Below, piece by piece: positions 36,439 to 45,604 of a stretch of DNA of 64,000 nucleotides. The DNA is taken from positions 1 through 64,000 of the forward strand of contig CAYJLC010000001.1 in the NCBI GenBank assembly GCA_964370735.1, written 5' to 3'. Source of the DNA: CAYJLC01 sp964370735 (GTDB lineage Bacteria; Bacillota; Clostridia; Oscillospirales; Butyricicoccaceae). Within the stretch, counting starts at the first letter, position 1. Each line of letters begins with the position of its first letter. The position numbers were made by a program, and so were the translations under genes. The notes under the pieces were generated by a model. That model did not search any database. It was not told the DNA's origin and saw only the letters and a list, made by a program, of their open reading frames with translations.

Positions 36439-39400
36439 CTAGCTTAATAAATTATGATTAAATGTATTATTTGAAATTCTTTCTAAAATTGTTGCGATTT
36501 CGCCTCTTGTTGCTGTGTCTTTTGGAGCTAAAGTTGTTTCAGTTTTGCCTGTAACATAACCACTTTCAACTGCCCAAGCGAACGCTACTTTTGCGTAATC
36601 AGACACATCACTTAAGTCAGTAAATGCTGATAAGTCGTAACTTGAAGTTGGCTCGCCTGCATTTCTCCAAAGCATTGTAACAAGTTGTTCGCGAGTGATT
36701 TCGTCCATAGGGTTAGTTCCGTCAGAAACTCCGTTTTGAGTTGCCCAGTCCAAACCATCTTGATACCAAAGTTCGCTTATTGTCGTATCAACATCGTTCA
36801 TTCGTGCTAAAATCGTCCAAATCATAGCACGGGTTGCCTTTTCATTCGGAGCAAATTCTGTATCAGAAATTCCGTTCATAAGTCCATTTGTGACAACGTA
36901 TTCGATAGAATTTTTCGCCCAGTGGTCTTGTGCGTCCGTAAGTTTTGCAAAATCACCAGTTGATAATGGAGTTTCACCATCTTCGATATTTACGTTATCA
37001 TTTTTGCTATCATTTGATGAGTTATCAACTTCTGGCACTGGTCTTGTTGTTGGGTTTGTTTCTGGTTCAAATGTATCACCAGTCATGCTAATTTCAAAGA
37101 ACATAACTTCTTCTGGAGCAATTGTTAACGTTTCTGACAATTCATTTCCAGTAAATAAATCAGTTATAGCTGAAATTTCGCCAGAATTTGTCGATAAATT
37201 TAAAGTCGCTTGGTTTTTACCAACATTTACAACTGATACCACATAATTATCACCTGATGGGACAACTCTCCACATAGCACCTTTTTGGTCATTACCATTT
37301 TCTTCGCTAATGCTTATAGGCGAAATTTCGCGTGTGTTTGATAGTGCTTCTTCTGAAATTTCATCCACTGAATTTGCATAAATAATCGTGCCATTAGACT
37401 GGTCTAAAACTTCTAAGCGTTCGTTTTTATGCTCGTCAAATTTTAAACTCACATCGTCAATAACAACTACACCACCTTGGTCTAAATAAGCTTGAATACT
37501 CGCAAATTCGCTATCTGTAACATACGGTGTTTCATAAATTGCAACAACATCAAAACTTGCATTATTTTGTGTTTTTAATATATTTTCAGTAGCATAACCC
37601 ACTTGATATCCGTCGAAAAATACTTTTTCATAAATGTCAAATTGATGCTCCATATAGTGGCTATCTACAATCGCAGAAGTTTCCGAATAGAAAAGTCTTA
37701 GAGGACGCTCTTGCTCTTGGAATTTAACAATTTCTTCTGAATGAGCATTTAAATCCATCATTGTAACGCTAAGTTCGTTTGCAACTCTTGGCTGTTGAGC
37801 AACTGACGCTGGATATGATTGAAGTAGTCCTTCTAAACTTGTTTCCATTAAACGTTTTTCGATAGAACCATCAGTTTCTCTGCCCCAGAACCAAGTAAAT
37901 CCTGCGTCCATTCCTAGAATTGTTGCAAGCCAATAAGTCGAGCGAACATATTCAGGTGTCATATATAAATCTCTATATGATGTCGTTGATAAGAAGTGAA
38001 CTTCTGAGTTTACATGGGCTTTTTCTGGAGAAACTGACGTCATAAAGTCATATCCTATACCAACTTCTTTGAAATAATATGAATAATCTTCATTCCAATC
38101 TTCTGAAACACCAGTAGCTTTGAAATTTTCTTTTCTGATTTTCGCGTCATCGCCAATCATTCCAGCCATTTTCGTAAGTTCTTCGAAATTGATACCGTGA
38201 GTACGATTTCCTTCTACAAATAAGTCAGGCATAATTTTCAAATGCGTGTCTGCGTCGGGGTTATTTTTAACCACTTCGTCATTTAAGAAAGTAAGCCATT
38301 CTGTCGCTCTGTCCATATTGAATTTACAAACATCATACCACATAGGTGTGCCTTCAATTGCAGGGTCAAGTGGAACTGCGTCTTGCGACATATCATCAAA
38401 ACTTGCATAATTTGTTCCATAAGTTTCGTTCATAGCGTAAACAGTTTGATATTTTGCCTCTACCCAAGCCGAAAGCTCATCGTGTGCATTTTGCGAGAAA
38501 CCTTCGCTTCCGTCAGCTTTTTTAATAGTCGCCCAATGTCCTTCTTCTAAGAACCAGTGAGGCTCATTTGCGATACAATATCCAGCAACAGTATAGTTTT
38601 CGCCTTGAGTTTGTGGGATTATTGTATCAAGAACTGTCGTCCAATTATCTCTGATTTCATCGCTATTTATATCATATTTTGTGAAATTTGAAATACCGTC
38701 TTTAATACCGTCTTCGTTTTGTAGGAACGTCGGAACAGGGTCGTGCCATAACATCATATATCCAGCGTTATCTATTGGTCTATCAAGAATTAAATTCTCA
38801 CGCGTAGTATCAACGCTACCATCAGCCGACGTGATTAAATTTGGAGCGATAGCCACTGGTTTGTCAATCGCACCTAGATAATGATTATACATAAGCTCAT
38901 CGTCAGTTGTAGTTGTCAGTGGTTTTGAGAAATAATCGTGTAAAAATACAGGCGCGCCACTTTCATCATAGAAATTTGAGCCTTCGTGAGTTATTCCAGT
39001 CCAATCAAACATATTAACCGAAGCCCTTACGATATCGCCCGAAATAACTTGATTTATGTCGTCAATCGATGTGTCAAGCATTTTTATAATTTCAGTTCTC
39101 TCAAATTCAGGTAGTTCTTTTGCTAAATCTTCGGCAGTTTTTCCGTTTGGATTATAAGTAATTGTACCAAACATTCTTTCGTTTTGGTCCATATTTTGCT
39201 CGTCCCAATTTGCAAATTTTTGGAACTCATTCGCAAACCAAACCGTACTTTTCTCACGTTCAGCGTCTAAGTTTAACGCTTCTGCTTCAGAAATTAAACC
39301 TTCAAGTATAGCTGTTTTTTCGTCGATTTCTGCATTTAGTGCTTCTGGAGTTTTTGCTCCAAATTTATAAACTTCTTTGTTTATAATAGCACCATTTACA

Positions 39401-41652
39401 ATGTCAAATGTGATAGTCGCACTGTTTTCACTTGCATCTTTAAGTGTAACTGAAACACCTGTCGCATTTTGTACTTTAGTTTCAATTTCAATAGCGTCAC
39501 TTGTAACTCTCACCGAAACATCGTCAGAGCTTTCAGCACTTATTGCAATTCCATTTAAAGAAAATTCAGTGTTTTTCGTGCTGGAATCTATGTAAATACC
39601 GTTGTTTATTACGCTAACAGCCGATGGAATTGTCGCATTTGCAACAAAAGTTGTATTGTCGTTTACAGTAATTTTCGTAGTAAGCTCGCTCGGTACCGCG
39701 CTATTTACAGTGACTGTGCCACTTTCGATTACCATATTATTGGCGTTATAAAGTGAAAGAGTTGAATTTTCAGAAACTTCTACAAATCCATTTTGACCGA
39801 TAACTTTACCTTTACCCATAATGTACATAGCGCCATTTTGAGAAAATTCTACTTTACCAGTGCCACTCGCTGAAACAACTCCAGAACCTATAATATCTCC
39901 TGAACCTCTAAAGTCTTGAAGTTGACCTTCGACAAAAATTGTAGCATTAACAATAGGCCCTTTAGTAAATTTAAGTCGAACTGCATTTGGTATCGTGATA
40001 TTTTGGTTAATCGTAATAGGTTTTGAAACCTCGAGTACGTCGTGAAGAACACCATCAACATTTTCCTCACCAGCATCTCTTACAGCTGAAGCGTCAATCG
40101 CCTGTAAAGTCGCAAGTAAATCTTCTGCAGTTTTCTCAGCTTCTGCTTCTGCTTTGCCTAATTTTTTTGCCGAGTTAAATGTAGCAATTGCATTTTCGAT
40201 AGATTCACTTGCAACAACTAAATTTTCTTCGGTTTTTGTTCCATTTACAATAAAATCTTCTGCGTTTTCGATAGCTTCTTGTAATGCATTTTTGTCAGAC
40301 TGCGAAACATAATACGCATTTGATGGAATATCGACACCATCAGTAGATACTGCTGTATTTTCTAGCTGACTTTTTGCAAGTGCTATATTGTTATTAATTT
40401 TTGTTTCATACGGGCTTGGAGCTATAAAAATAATTCCCTCTCCGATATTTGAAGCGTTAGCATTGTTGAAAGTAACACCCTCGTTTACAACAAGTTTTTT
40501 AAGCATAGCAGTAGTAACTCCACCACTTAGCGTGATAGTTCCACTCGAAGCAGTAAGGCACTCGCCACCATCATTTGACACTTCGATAGTAGAATTTGTA
40601 GCTACTTTAAATTTACCATTTGAGCCGATAAGATTATTGCCTTGTTGATAATATTGAGCAGTGTTAGAAAATACAAGTTTACCTGTACCATTTACAACGC
40701 CATTTGCTCTATATTCTAATGCACGGCTATCTTGAATAATACCATCAACAGTAACTGTTCCATTAAAAGTTACAGCTGAAAAAAGTTGCAATTTAACACC
40801 AGCTGGAATAGTGAAATCTATGTCGATAGTAGTAGGCTTGCTAACTTCAACGACTGTTCCGTTAATTTTAATTTTACTGTCATCATTTACAATAGGTCGT
40901 AGGATATCATATAACTCCTCAGTCGGAGATTTCTCTTCTGGAGGATTAGTTTCGCCCTCAGCTGAAGTTTTATCATTTTCAGGATTTAATATAGTTGCAC
41001 CGTCGGCTTTTGTGATATCAGAAACAATATCCGATGTAATTTCTTTTTGAAGTGTAATTTCACCAGTTGTTGCCTCAAAAATATCTTTTCCGTTTGCTAC
41101 TTTCACTGTAAGCGTAGAATTTTCTGAAACGTTAATATGTGCATTACCTTGACCAATAGCCTCAACACCTTGTTTGTAATATGTTCCACTGTCATTGAAA
41201 ATCAAACTACCTGTGCCTTTAACAATACCATTTGCTCTATATTCTGGTGCACGGCTATCTTGAACAGTACCATTTACGGTTACATTTCCGTTAAAAGTCA
41301 CACCAGCGAAAAGTTGCAGTTTTACACCCACTGGAATTGCAAAGTCGGTATTAATTGTAATCGGTTCGTTCACTTGAACAGCATTTCCACTGATTTTAAT
41401 TTTTGTTTCGTCATTTGCAAGCGATGAAAGAAAAGCGTGCAAACTATCAACATCGGTAATTTCCAACCTTGTTTGACTTCTGCTAAGACCAGTATAGTCA
41501 ACATTTGACAAAACTAAATCTTGATTTTGTGTTCCATCAATCAAATTTGTATTATCTTCTGCTAAAACATTTAAAATTGGTGAACAAACTGAAGTTAAAA
41601 CCATTGCTCCTGCAAGAACACCAGAACTAATTCTTTTTTTGTTTCTTTTCAT
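36439..41652 (-). CDS. SLH-anchored clan GH-A glycosidase, putative red-algal galactan hydrolase
   Basis: The protein has 1737 residues. The signal peptide is 1-31. Three related beta-solenoid-like repeats of about 110 residues follow (about 80-200, 265-385, 560-680), marked by NGTVQDSRAPEYRANG, DGIIQDSRALEYRANG and EGQLQDFRGSGDIIG. The catalytic region, about 850-1500, is GH42-like: E1030 in YCIANEPHWF is the likely acid/base and E1217 in VNSEVHF the likely nucleophile. Supporting motifs are GFTWFWGRETDG and the C-terminal flavodoxin-like stretch QAYLDQGGVVVIDD. Three SLH repeats end the protein (about 1570-1730). The neighbouring genes point to agar or carrageenan; GH42, GH50 and the GH42-related GH167 beta-carrageenase group are the families to compare. 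Confidence 0.7.
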   Translation of the reverse strand: MKRNKKRISSGVLAGAMVLTSVCSPILNVLAEDNTNLIDGTQNQDLVLSNVDYTGLSRSQTRLEITDVDSLHAFLSSLANDETKIKISGNAVQVNEPITINTDFAIPVGVKLQLFAGVTFNGNVTVNGTVQDSRAPEYRANGIVKGTGSLIFNDSGTYYKQGVEAIGQGNAHINVSENSTLTVKVANGKDIFEATTGEITLQKEITSDIVSDITKADGATILNPENDKTSAEGETNPPEEKSPTEELYDILRPIVNDDSKIKINGTVVEVSKPTTIDIDFTIPAGVKLQLFSAVTFNGTVTVDGIIQDSRALEYRANGVVNGTGKLVFSNTAQYYQQGNNLIGSNGKFKVATNSTIEVSNDGGECLTASSGTITLSGGVTTAMLKKLVVNEGVTFNNANASNIGEGIIFIAPSPYETKINNNIALAKSQLENTAVSTDGVDIPSNAYYVSQSDKNALQEAIENAEDFIVNGTKTEENLVVASESIENAIATFNSAKKLGKAEAEAEKTAEDLLATLQAIDASAVRDAGEENVDGVLHDVLEVSKPITINQNITIPNAVRLKFTKGPIVNATIFVEGQLQDFRGSGDIIGSGVVSASGTGKVEFSQNGAMYIMGKGKVIGQNGFVEVSENSTLSLYNANNMVIESGTVTVNSAVPSELTTKITVNDNTTFVANATIPSAVSVINNGIYIDSSTKNTEFSLNGIAISAESSDDVSVRVTSDAIEIETKVQNATGVSVTLKDASENSATITFDIVNGAIINKEVYKFGAKTPEALNAEIDEKTAILEGLISEAEALNLDAEREKSTVWFANEFQKFANWDEQNMDQNERMFGTITYNPNGKTAEDLAKELPEFERTEIIKMLDTSIDDINQVISGDIVRASVNMFDWTGITHEGSNFYDESGAPVFLHDYFSKPLTTTTDDELMYNHYLGAIDKPVAIAPNLITSADGSVDTTRENLILDRPIDNAGYMMLWHDPVPTFLQNEDGIKDGISNFTKYDINSDEIRDNWTTVLDTIIPQTQGENYTVAGYCIANEPHWFLEEGHWATIKKADGSEGFSQNAHDELSAWVEAKYQTVYAMNETYGTNYASFDDMSQDAVPLDPAIEGTPMWYDVCKFNMDRATEWLTFLNDEVVKNNPDADTHLKIMPDLFVEGNRTHGINFEELTKMAGMIGDDAKIRKENFKATGVSEDWNEDYSYYFKEVGIGYDFMTSVSPEKAHVNSEVHFLSTTSYRDLYMTPEYVRSTYWLATILGMDAGFTWFWGRETDGSIEKRLMETSLEGLLQSYPASVAQQPRVANELSVTMMDLNAHSEEIVKFQEQERPLRLFYSETSAIVDSHYMEHQFDIYEKVFFDGYQVGYATENILKTQNNASFDVVAIYETPYVTDSEFASIQAYLDQGGVVVIDDVSLKFDEHKNERLEVLDQSNGTIIYANSVDEISEEALSNTREISPISISEENGNDQKGAMWRVVPSGDNYVVSVVNVGKNQATLNLSTNSGEISAITDLFTGNELSETLTIAPEEVMFFEISMTGDTFEPETNPTTRPVPEVDNSSNDSKNDNVNIEDGETPLSTGDFAKLTDAQDHWAKNSIEYVVTNGLMNGISDTEFAPNEKATRAMIWTILARMNDVDTTISELWYQDGLDWATQNGVSDGTNPMDEITREQLVTMLWRNAGEPTSSYDLSAFTDLSDVSDYAKVAFAWAVESGYVTGKTETTLAPKDTATRGEIATILERISNNTFNHNLLS

Positions 41653-41669
41653 AAAACCCTCCTCATATT

Positions 41670-41687
41670 ATATATGATATCATATAT
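41670..41687. promoter_or_regulatory. GntR operator 2: perfect 18-bp palindrome ATATATGATATCATATAT
   Basis: It lies 18 bases upstream of the ATG at 41652. It is downstream of a minus-strand promoter with TTGAAT (about 41730) and TAGTAT boxes at 17-base spacing. The GATATC core recurs in the operators at 41904, 49229 and 58478. Confidence 0.7.
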
Positions 41688-41867
41688 GTTACAACTATAC
41701 TATCATAGATATACAATACATTCAATTCGCATTTTATATAATATTTAAAGCTTATTTTTGTGCAAAATAATTAGTGATTTTATGAAAATTGATTATAAAA
41801 TTAATCATAATTCATTTCTTATAATGAATACACAAAAAATAGCATTAATTTTTATCGATTTAGTATA

Positions 41868-41896
41868 TTGACAAATATTAAAACAAAAGATATAAT
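41868..41896 (+). promoter_or_regulatory. Consensus sigma-A promoter of the aldolase gene
   Basis: TTGACA (41868-41873), 17 bases, TATAAT (41891-41896), a perfect match. The operator begins 7 bases after the -10 box. Confidence 0.85.
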
Positions 41897-41903
41897 AGTT
41901 TTA

Positions 41904-41921
41904 AGATATCTGATATGATAC
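41904..41921. promoter_or_regulatory. GntR operator 1 (AGATATCTGATATGATAC)
   Basis: It sits between the aldolase -10 box and its ribosome site, so bound protein would block transcription. It is less symmetric than the other three but carries the same GATATC and ATATGAT elements. Confidence 0.55.
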
Positions 41922-41936
41922 AACTTGGAGGTTAAT

Positions 41937-42581
41937 ATGAATATAGTTTTTGACAAAATTTTAGAAAACAAAGTAATTGCAATTGTTCGTGGTGTTGATG
42001 AAGAATATATTTTAGACACTGCAAAAGCATTATATGATGGTGGTATTTCACTTATAGAGGTAACTTTTAATCAAAATGACCCAGAAAATCTAACAAAAAC
42101 ACCAAAACTTATCAAAATGATAGCTGATAATATGGCTGATGAAATTTTAGTAGGAGCTGGAACTGTTATGACTATTGCTCAATGCGAAGCTGCATATAAC
42201 GCGGGCGCTAAATACATAATTTCACCAAATACCGATGTCGAAGTTATCAAAAAAACCAAAGAACTCGGTATGATTTCAATTCCTGGCTCGCTTACTCCAT
42301 CTGAAAGCGTAATTGCGCATAATGCTGGCGCTGATTTTGTGAAACTTTTCCCAGCCGGAAACTTAGGGCTTGGCTATATCAAAGCACTTTGCTCTCCTTT
42401 AAACCACATTCCATTTTTAGCAGTTGGTGGAATTAACGCTCAAAATGTTGCTGATTTTATGAATGTTGGTATCAAAGGTGTTGGTGTTGGTGGTAGTTTA
42501 GTCGATGTTAAAGCGATTAAAGCTGGCGATTTTGATAAAATTACAGCTATTGCTCGCGAATATATAGACGCTCTTAAATAA
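41937..42581 (+). CDS. KDPG/KDPGal-type aldolase
   Basis: The protein has 214 residues. The start is the ATG at 41937, 5 bases after TTGGAGG; an upstream TTG at 41925 lies inside that site. Catalytic Glu is E41 (LIEVTFNQ) and Schiff-base Lys is K136 (GADFVKLFPA). It also has GAGTV and AVGGINAQNV phosphate-binding loops. It splits 2-keto-3-deoxy-6-phospho-gluconate or -galactonate to pyruvate and glyceraldehyde 3-phosphate. With the kinase at 52720 and the cycloisomerase-like enzyme at 53754 it completes anhydrogalactose or galactonate breakdown. It is the only plus-strand gene of the locus and shares the operator. Confidence 0.9.
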   Translation: MNIVFDKILENKVIAIVRGVDEEYILDTAKALYDGGISLIEVTFNQNDPENLTKTPKLIKMIADNMADEILVGAGTVMTIAQCEAAYNAGAKYIISPNTDVEVIKKTKELGMISIPGSLTPSESVIAHNAGADFVKLFPAGNLGLGYIKALCSPLNHIPFLAVGGINAQNVADFMNVGIKGVGVGGSLVDVKAIKAGDFDKITAIAREYIDALK

Positions 42582-42603
42582 CCTCTTTTCATAATTTTCA
42601 TTC

Positions 42604-42646
42604 AAAAAAATCTCCCTCTAGATTTGTTCTAAAGGGAGATTTTTTT
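42604..42646. terminator. Bidirectional terminator between aldolase and beta-galactosidase genes
   Basis: AAAAAAATCTCCCT (42604-42617) pairs with AGGGAGATTTTTTT (42633-42646). The two genes converge on it. Confidence 0.85.
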
Positions 42647-45596
42647 ATTGTAATTTAATTAGGAATTTGTAATTTATTTCGTTTTCAAGAATTGCGTGAG
42701 GCTCGTGGAGTTTGCCCTGACCACAGCTAGAAGAACCAATTCCAGCGTTTTTGTAGTCGATGCACATAGTCACAAAATCATCTTCACAAAGTTTATAGCT
42801 ATGTGTAGCTTTTATAAGTGTTTCCTGCGTGTAATTTGATGTATTTAGCGAAATTCCATCAGAAATAATCTCGATTTGGTTAATTTCATCGGATAATATC
42901 GCATTTGTTACACCAAAACGACTTCCACTCTCTTGTGGGCGTGTATAATTTTCAAACATATTTGAAACTTTGTCAGAAAAGTTCCCAAAATAGCAGTAAT
43001 TTCTCTTATCTGAATAACTTTCATACGGTCCATAGCCTAAATACTTAATATTTTGATATGATTTTGACATATACATTCTAACACCAAAACGAGGAAGTTC
43101 TGGGAAAACTGGGTCTTTTTCTGCGTCGATATTCACGTTAATCTCGCCATTTGCAAAAATAGTATAAATAGCTTTTATTTGCATTATTTTTTGCAGATAC
43201 TGCGCCGAAAGTATAAAATCAAAGGTGATTTCACAACTATTTTCATTAGCTTCAATATTATGATTTACTCTTTTGATAAGCGTTCTATTATACCCAGCTT
43301 TTTTCCATTCTGCTGTCACTTTTCTGTCGTTACAAATTTCTGCACGGAAAATGTTATAGTCCATGGGCTTTACAAAATAAGATACATTTTTAGCAATTAA
43401 ATTGTCAATAGAACATCTAACTTTATCAAAAGTATGGCAGAAATTCTCATTTGAAACAATAATTTTTCGCTCGGTTTCGCAAATTTCAAAGCTTGTTTTC
43501 GGCTTTTCTATTTCTTTTTTGCACGGTTTTTGTAAAATTATTTGGTCAAACCCAACTTTATAGTCAGAGGGGATAAGTTTCGTTTCATTTTTTGTAAAAT
43601 ATTCAATCATTAAATATGATAGCTCATCGCTCTCAACAATATCATGCGAAACTTCTATGCTTTGACGTGGTTTTATTGATAAATCGTCAAATATTTTGCT
43701 AAAAACTTCTTCTTCATCTATAACTTGAGTAATTTTCGCATAATATTCATCGCAAATATCAATAAAATCATTCTCATTTGTCAAAATAATCTTAGAGTTA
43801 GAAAAGTCCGCTCTTACTGGTCTATGAACATTTTTAAACTCTAAAAGGTTTGTTTTTGGAGTTCTGTCCGAATGCAAAAGTCCATCTAAGCAGAAAGTTC
43901 CTGAGTGAACTGGCTCATTAAAATCACCACCGTAATAATATTTCGGCTTGCCATCGATGGTTTTGCCCATATAAATTCCGTGGTCGTTCCATTCCCAAAT
44001 AAATCCGCCAAAATATGTATCATATTTCTTCATCGTTTGATAATAATGCTCTAAATCACCATTACTATTACCCATAGCATGACTATATTCGCATAAAACA
44101 ATAGGTTTTAGAGGGTTGTTTTCACAATAATTTGTAATATTTTCAGGTGAAATATACATTCGACTATAAACATCGATATTAGTAAGGTCGTTTTTATATC
44201 CTACTTTTTGATAGACTGAGCTTTCGTATTGAATTAACGCATTTTCGTCAAACTCTTTAACCCACTCTGCACATTTTTCCATATTAGGGCCATATCCCGA
44301 CTCATTTCCTAGTGACCACATAAAAATACAAGGTGAATTTTTTTCGCGAATTACACACGCTTTGACCCTGTCAAGCATAGGCTCTAAAAAACGTTCATCG
44401 TGGCACAAAGTGCCTAAAGTATAGTCGTCAACAAGATGTAATTCCGAGTTATAAAGCTGACCACCACCATATAAATCGCGTGCATTGTGGCTCTCGATAT
44501 CAGCCTCTGCCATCACATAAAAACCAAGCTCCGAATATAAATCATACGCCCAAGGTGAGTTCGGATAATGCGACGTTCTTATAGCATTCACGTTGTGTTC
44601 TTTCATAAGTTTTAGGTCTGCTATTAACTGCTCTCGTGATATTGCTTGACCTGTAATACTGTCGCTATCGTGACGATTTACACCTTTAATTTTAACATTT
44701 TGACCGTTGATATAGAGGATTGCGTCTTTTATTTCTACTTTTTTAAATCCAATTTTATAATCGATAATTTCGTCATTAGTTTCTAGTCTTAAAGTGTATA
44801 AATTTGGTTGTTCAGCGTTCCAAAGTCTTGGATTTTGCACTGTGAATTTTTCGGTAGTTGCAATGATTTTGTCGTTATCAAAAAGCGAAATTTTAACATC
44901 ACTTTTATCACCAAACCATTCTAAATCCACTGTTACATCAGCAGTTTTAAAATCGTCAGAAAGTTTAGTTTTAACAGTAAAATCGCGAATATGGTTTTCA
45001 GGACGTTCTAAAATATACACATCTCTGAAAATTCCAGACATTCTGAATTTGTCTTGGCACTCGAGAAAAGTTCCGTCGCACCATTTAAAAACAAGCACTG
45101 AAAGTGTGTTTTCACCTTGCTTTACGAAGTCCGAAATATCAAATTCTGATGTTGCGTGAGCCACTTGACTATAACCCACAAAATTTCCATTTATCCAAAC
45201 ATAAAAGCACGAATCTACGCCATCAAAGTTTAAAAATTGCTTGTTTTCTAAACTTTTAATACAGAAAGTTGTAACATAAGCACCACAAGGATTTTCATCT
45301 GGCACATACGGTGGGGTAAACGGAATTGGACCTTCAGTGTTAAGGTAGGCTTGATAATCATATCCATGCATATTCCATGAACTCGGAACTTTTAGCGTGT
45401 CAAAACCATCAGTTTTACCAAAAATAAAGCTTTCGTCGACTTCATATCTACTTTTGTGAAATTTAAATGCCCAGTCACCATTTAGGCTAGTTAATTTAAT
45501 GTCACCATCTAAATTTTTAGGCAAGTAATAGCTTCTATGACCCATTGTTCCAACGTGAAGAGTGTTTAAATCTTCTAAATATGGTTTAATTTCCAT
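42645..45596 (-). CDS. GH2 beta-galactosidase (LacZ type, cytoplasmic)
   Basis: The start is set at ATG 45596 after AGGAGG, giving 983 residues. The order of domains is GH2 sugar-binding, immunoglobulin-like, TIM barrel, Ig-like and beta-gal small domain, as in long LacZ. Acid/base is E432 (MWSLGNESGYG) and nucleophile E503 (VLCEYSHAMGNS). RHDSDSITGQA and RTSHYPNSPWAYDL are family signatures. No signal peptide. In carrageenan or agar catabolism GH2 enzymes remove beta-linked galactose from desulfated oligosaccharides. It is the last gene of the operon gntR-aldehyde dehydrogenase-sulfatase-GH2, 8 bases after the sulfatase stop. Confidence 0.92.
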   Translation of the reverse strand: MEIKPYLEDLNTLHVGTMGHRSYYLPKNLDGDIKLTSLNGDWAFKFHKSRYEVDESFIFGKTDGFDTLKVPSSWNMHGYDYQAYLNTEGPIPFTPPYVPDENPCGAYVTTFCIKSLENKQFLNFDGVDSCFYVWINGNFVGYSQVAHATSEFDISDFVKQGENTLSVLVFKWCDGTFLECQDKFRMSGIFRDVYILERPENHIRDFTVKTKLSDDFKTADVTVDLEWFGDKSDVKISLFDNDKIIATTEKFTVQNPRLWNAEQPNLYTLRLETNDEIIDYKIGFKKVEIKDAILYINGQNVKIKGVNRHDSDSITGQAISREQLIADLKLMKEHNVNAIRTSHYPNSPWAYDLYSELGFYVMAEADIESHNARDLYGGGQLYNSELHLVDDYTLGTLCHDERFLEPMLDRVKACVIREKNSPCIFMWSLGNESGYGPNMEKCAEWVKEFDENALIQYESSVYQKVGYKNDLTNIDVYSRMYISPENITNYCENNPLKPIVLCEYSHAMGNSNGDLEHYYQTMKKYDTYFGGFIWEWNDHGIYMGKTIDGKPKYYYGGDFNEPVHSGTFCLDGLLHSDRTPKTNLLEFKNVHRPVRADFSNSKIILTNENDFIDICDEYYAKITQVIDEEEVFSKIFDDLSIKPRQSIEVSHDIVESDELSYLMIEYFTKNETKLIPSDYKVGFDQIILQKPCKKEIEKPKTSFEICETERKIIVSNENFCHTFDKVRCSIDNLIAKNVSYFVKPMDYNIFRAEICNDRKVTAEWKKAGYNRTLIKRVNHNIEANENSCEITFDFILSAQYLQKIMQIKAIYTIFANGEINVNIDAEKDPVFPELPRFGVRMYMSKSYQNIKYLGYGPYESYSDKRNYCYFGNFSDKVSNMFENYTRPQESGSRFGVTNAILSDEINQIEIISDGISLNTSNYTQETLIKATHSYKLCEDDFVTMCIDYKNAGIGSSSCGQGKLHEPHAILENEINYKFLIKLQ

Positions 45597-45604
45597 AAAA
45601 CCTC

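Noticed and set aside
42620..42640. Regulatory role of the GAGATTT repeat after the aldolase
   Set aside because: It is simply the stem of a bidirectional terminator between convergent genes.
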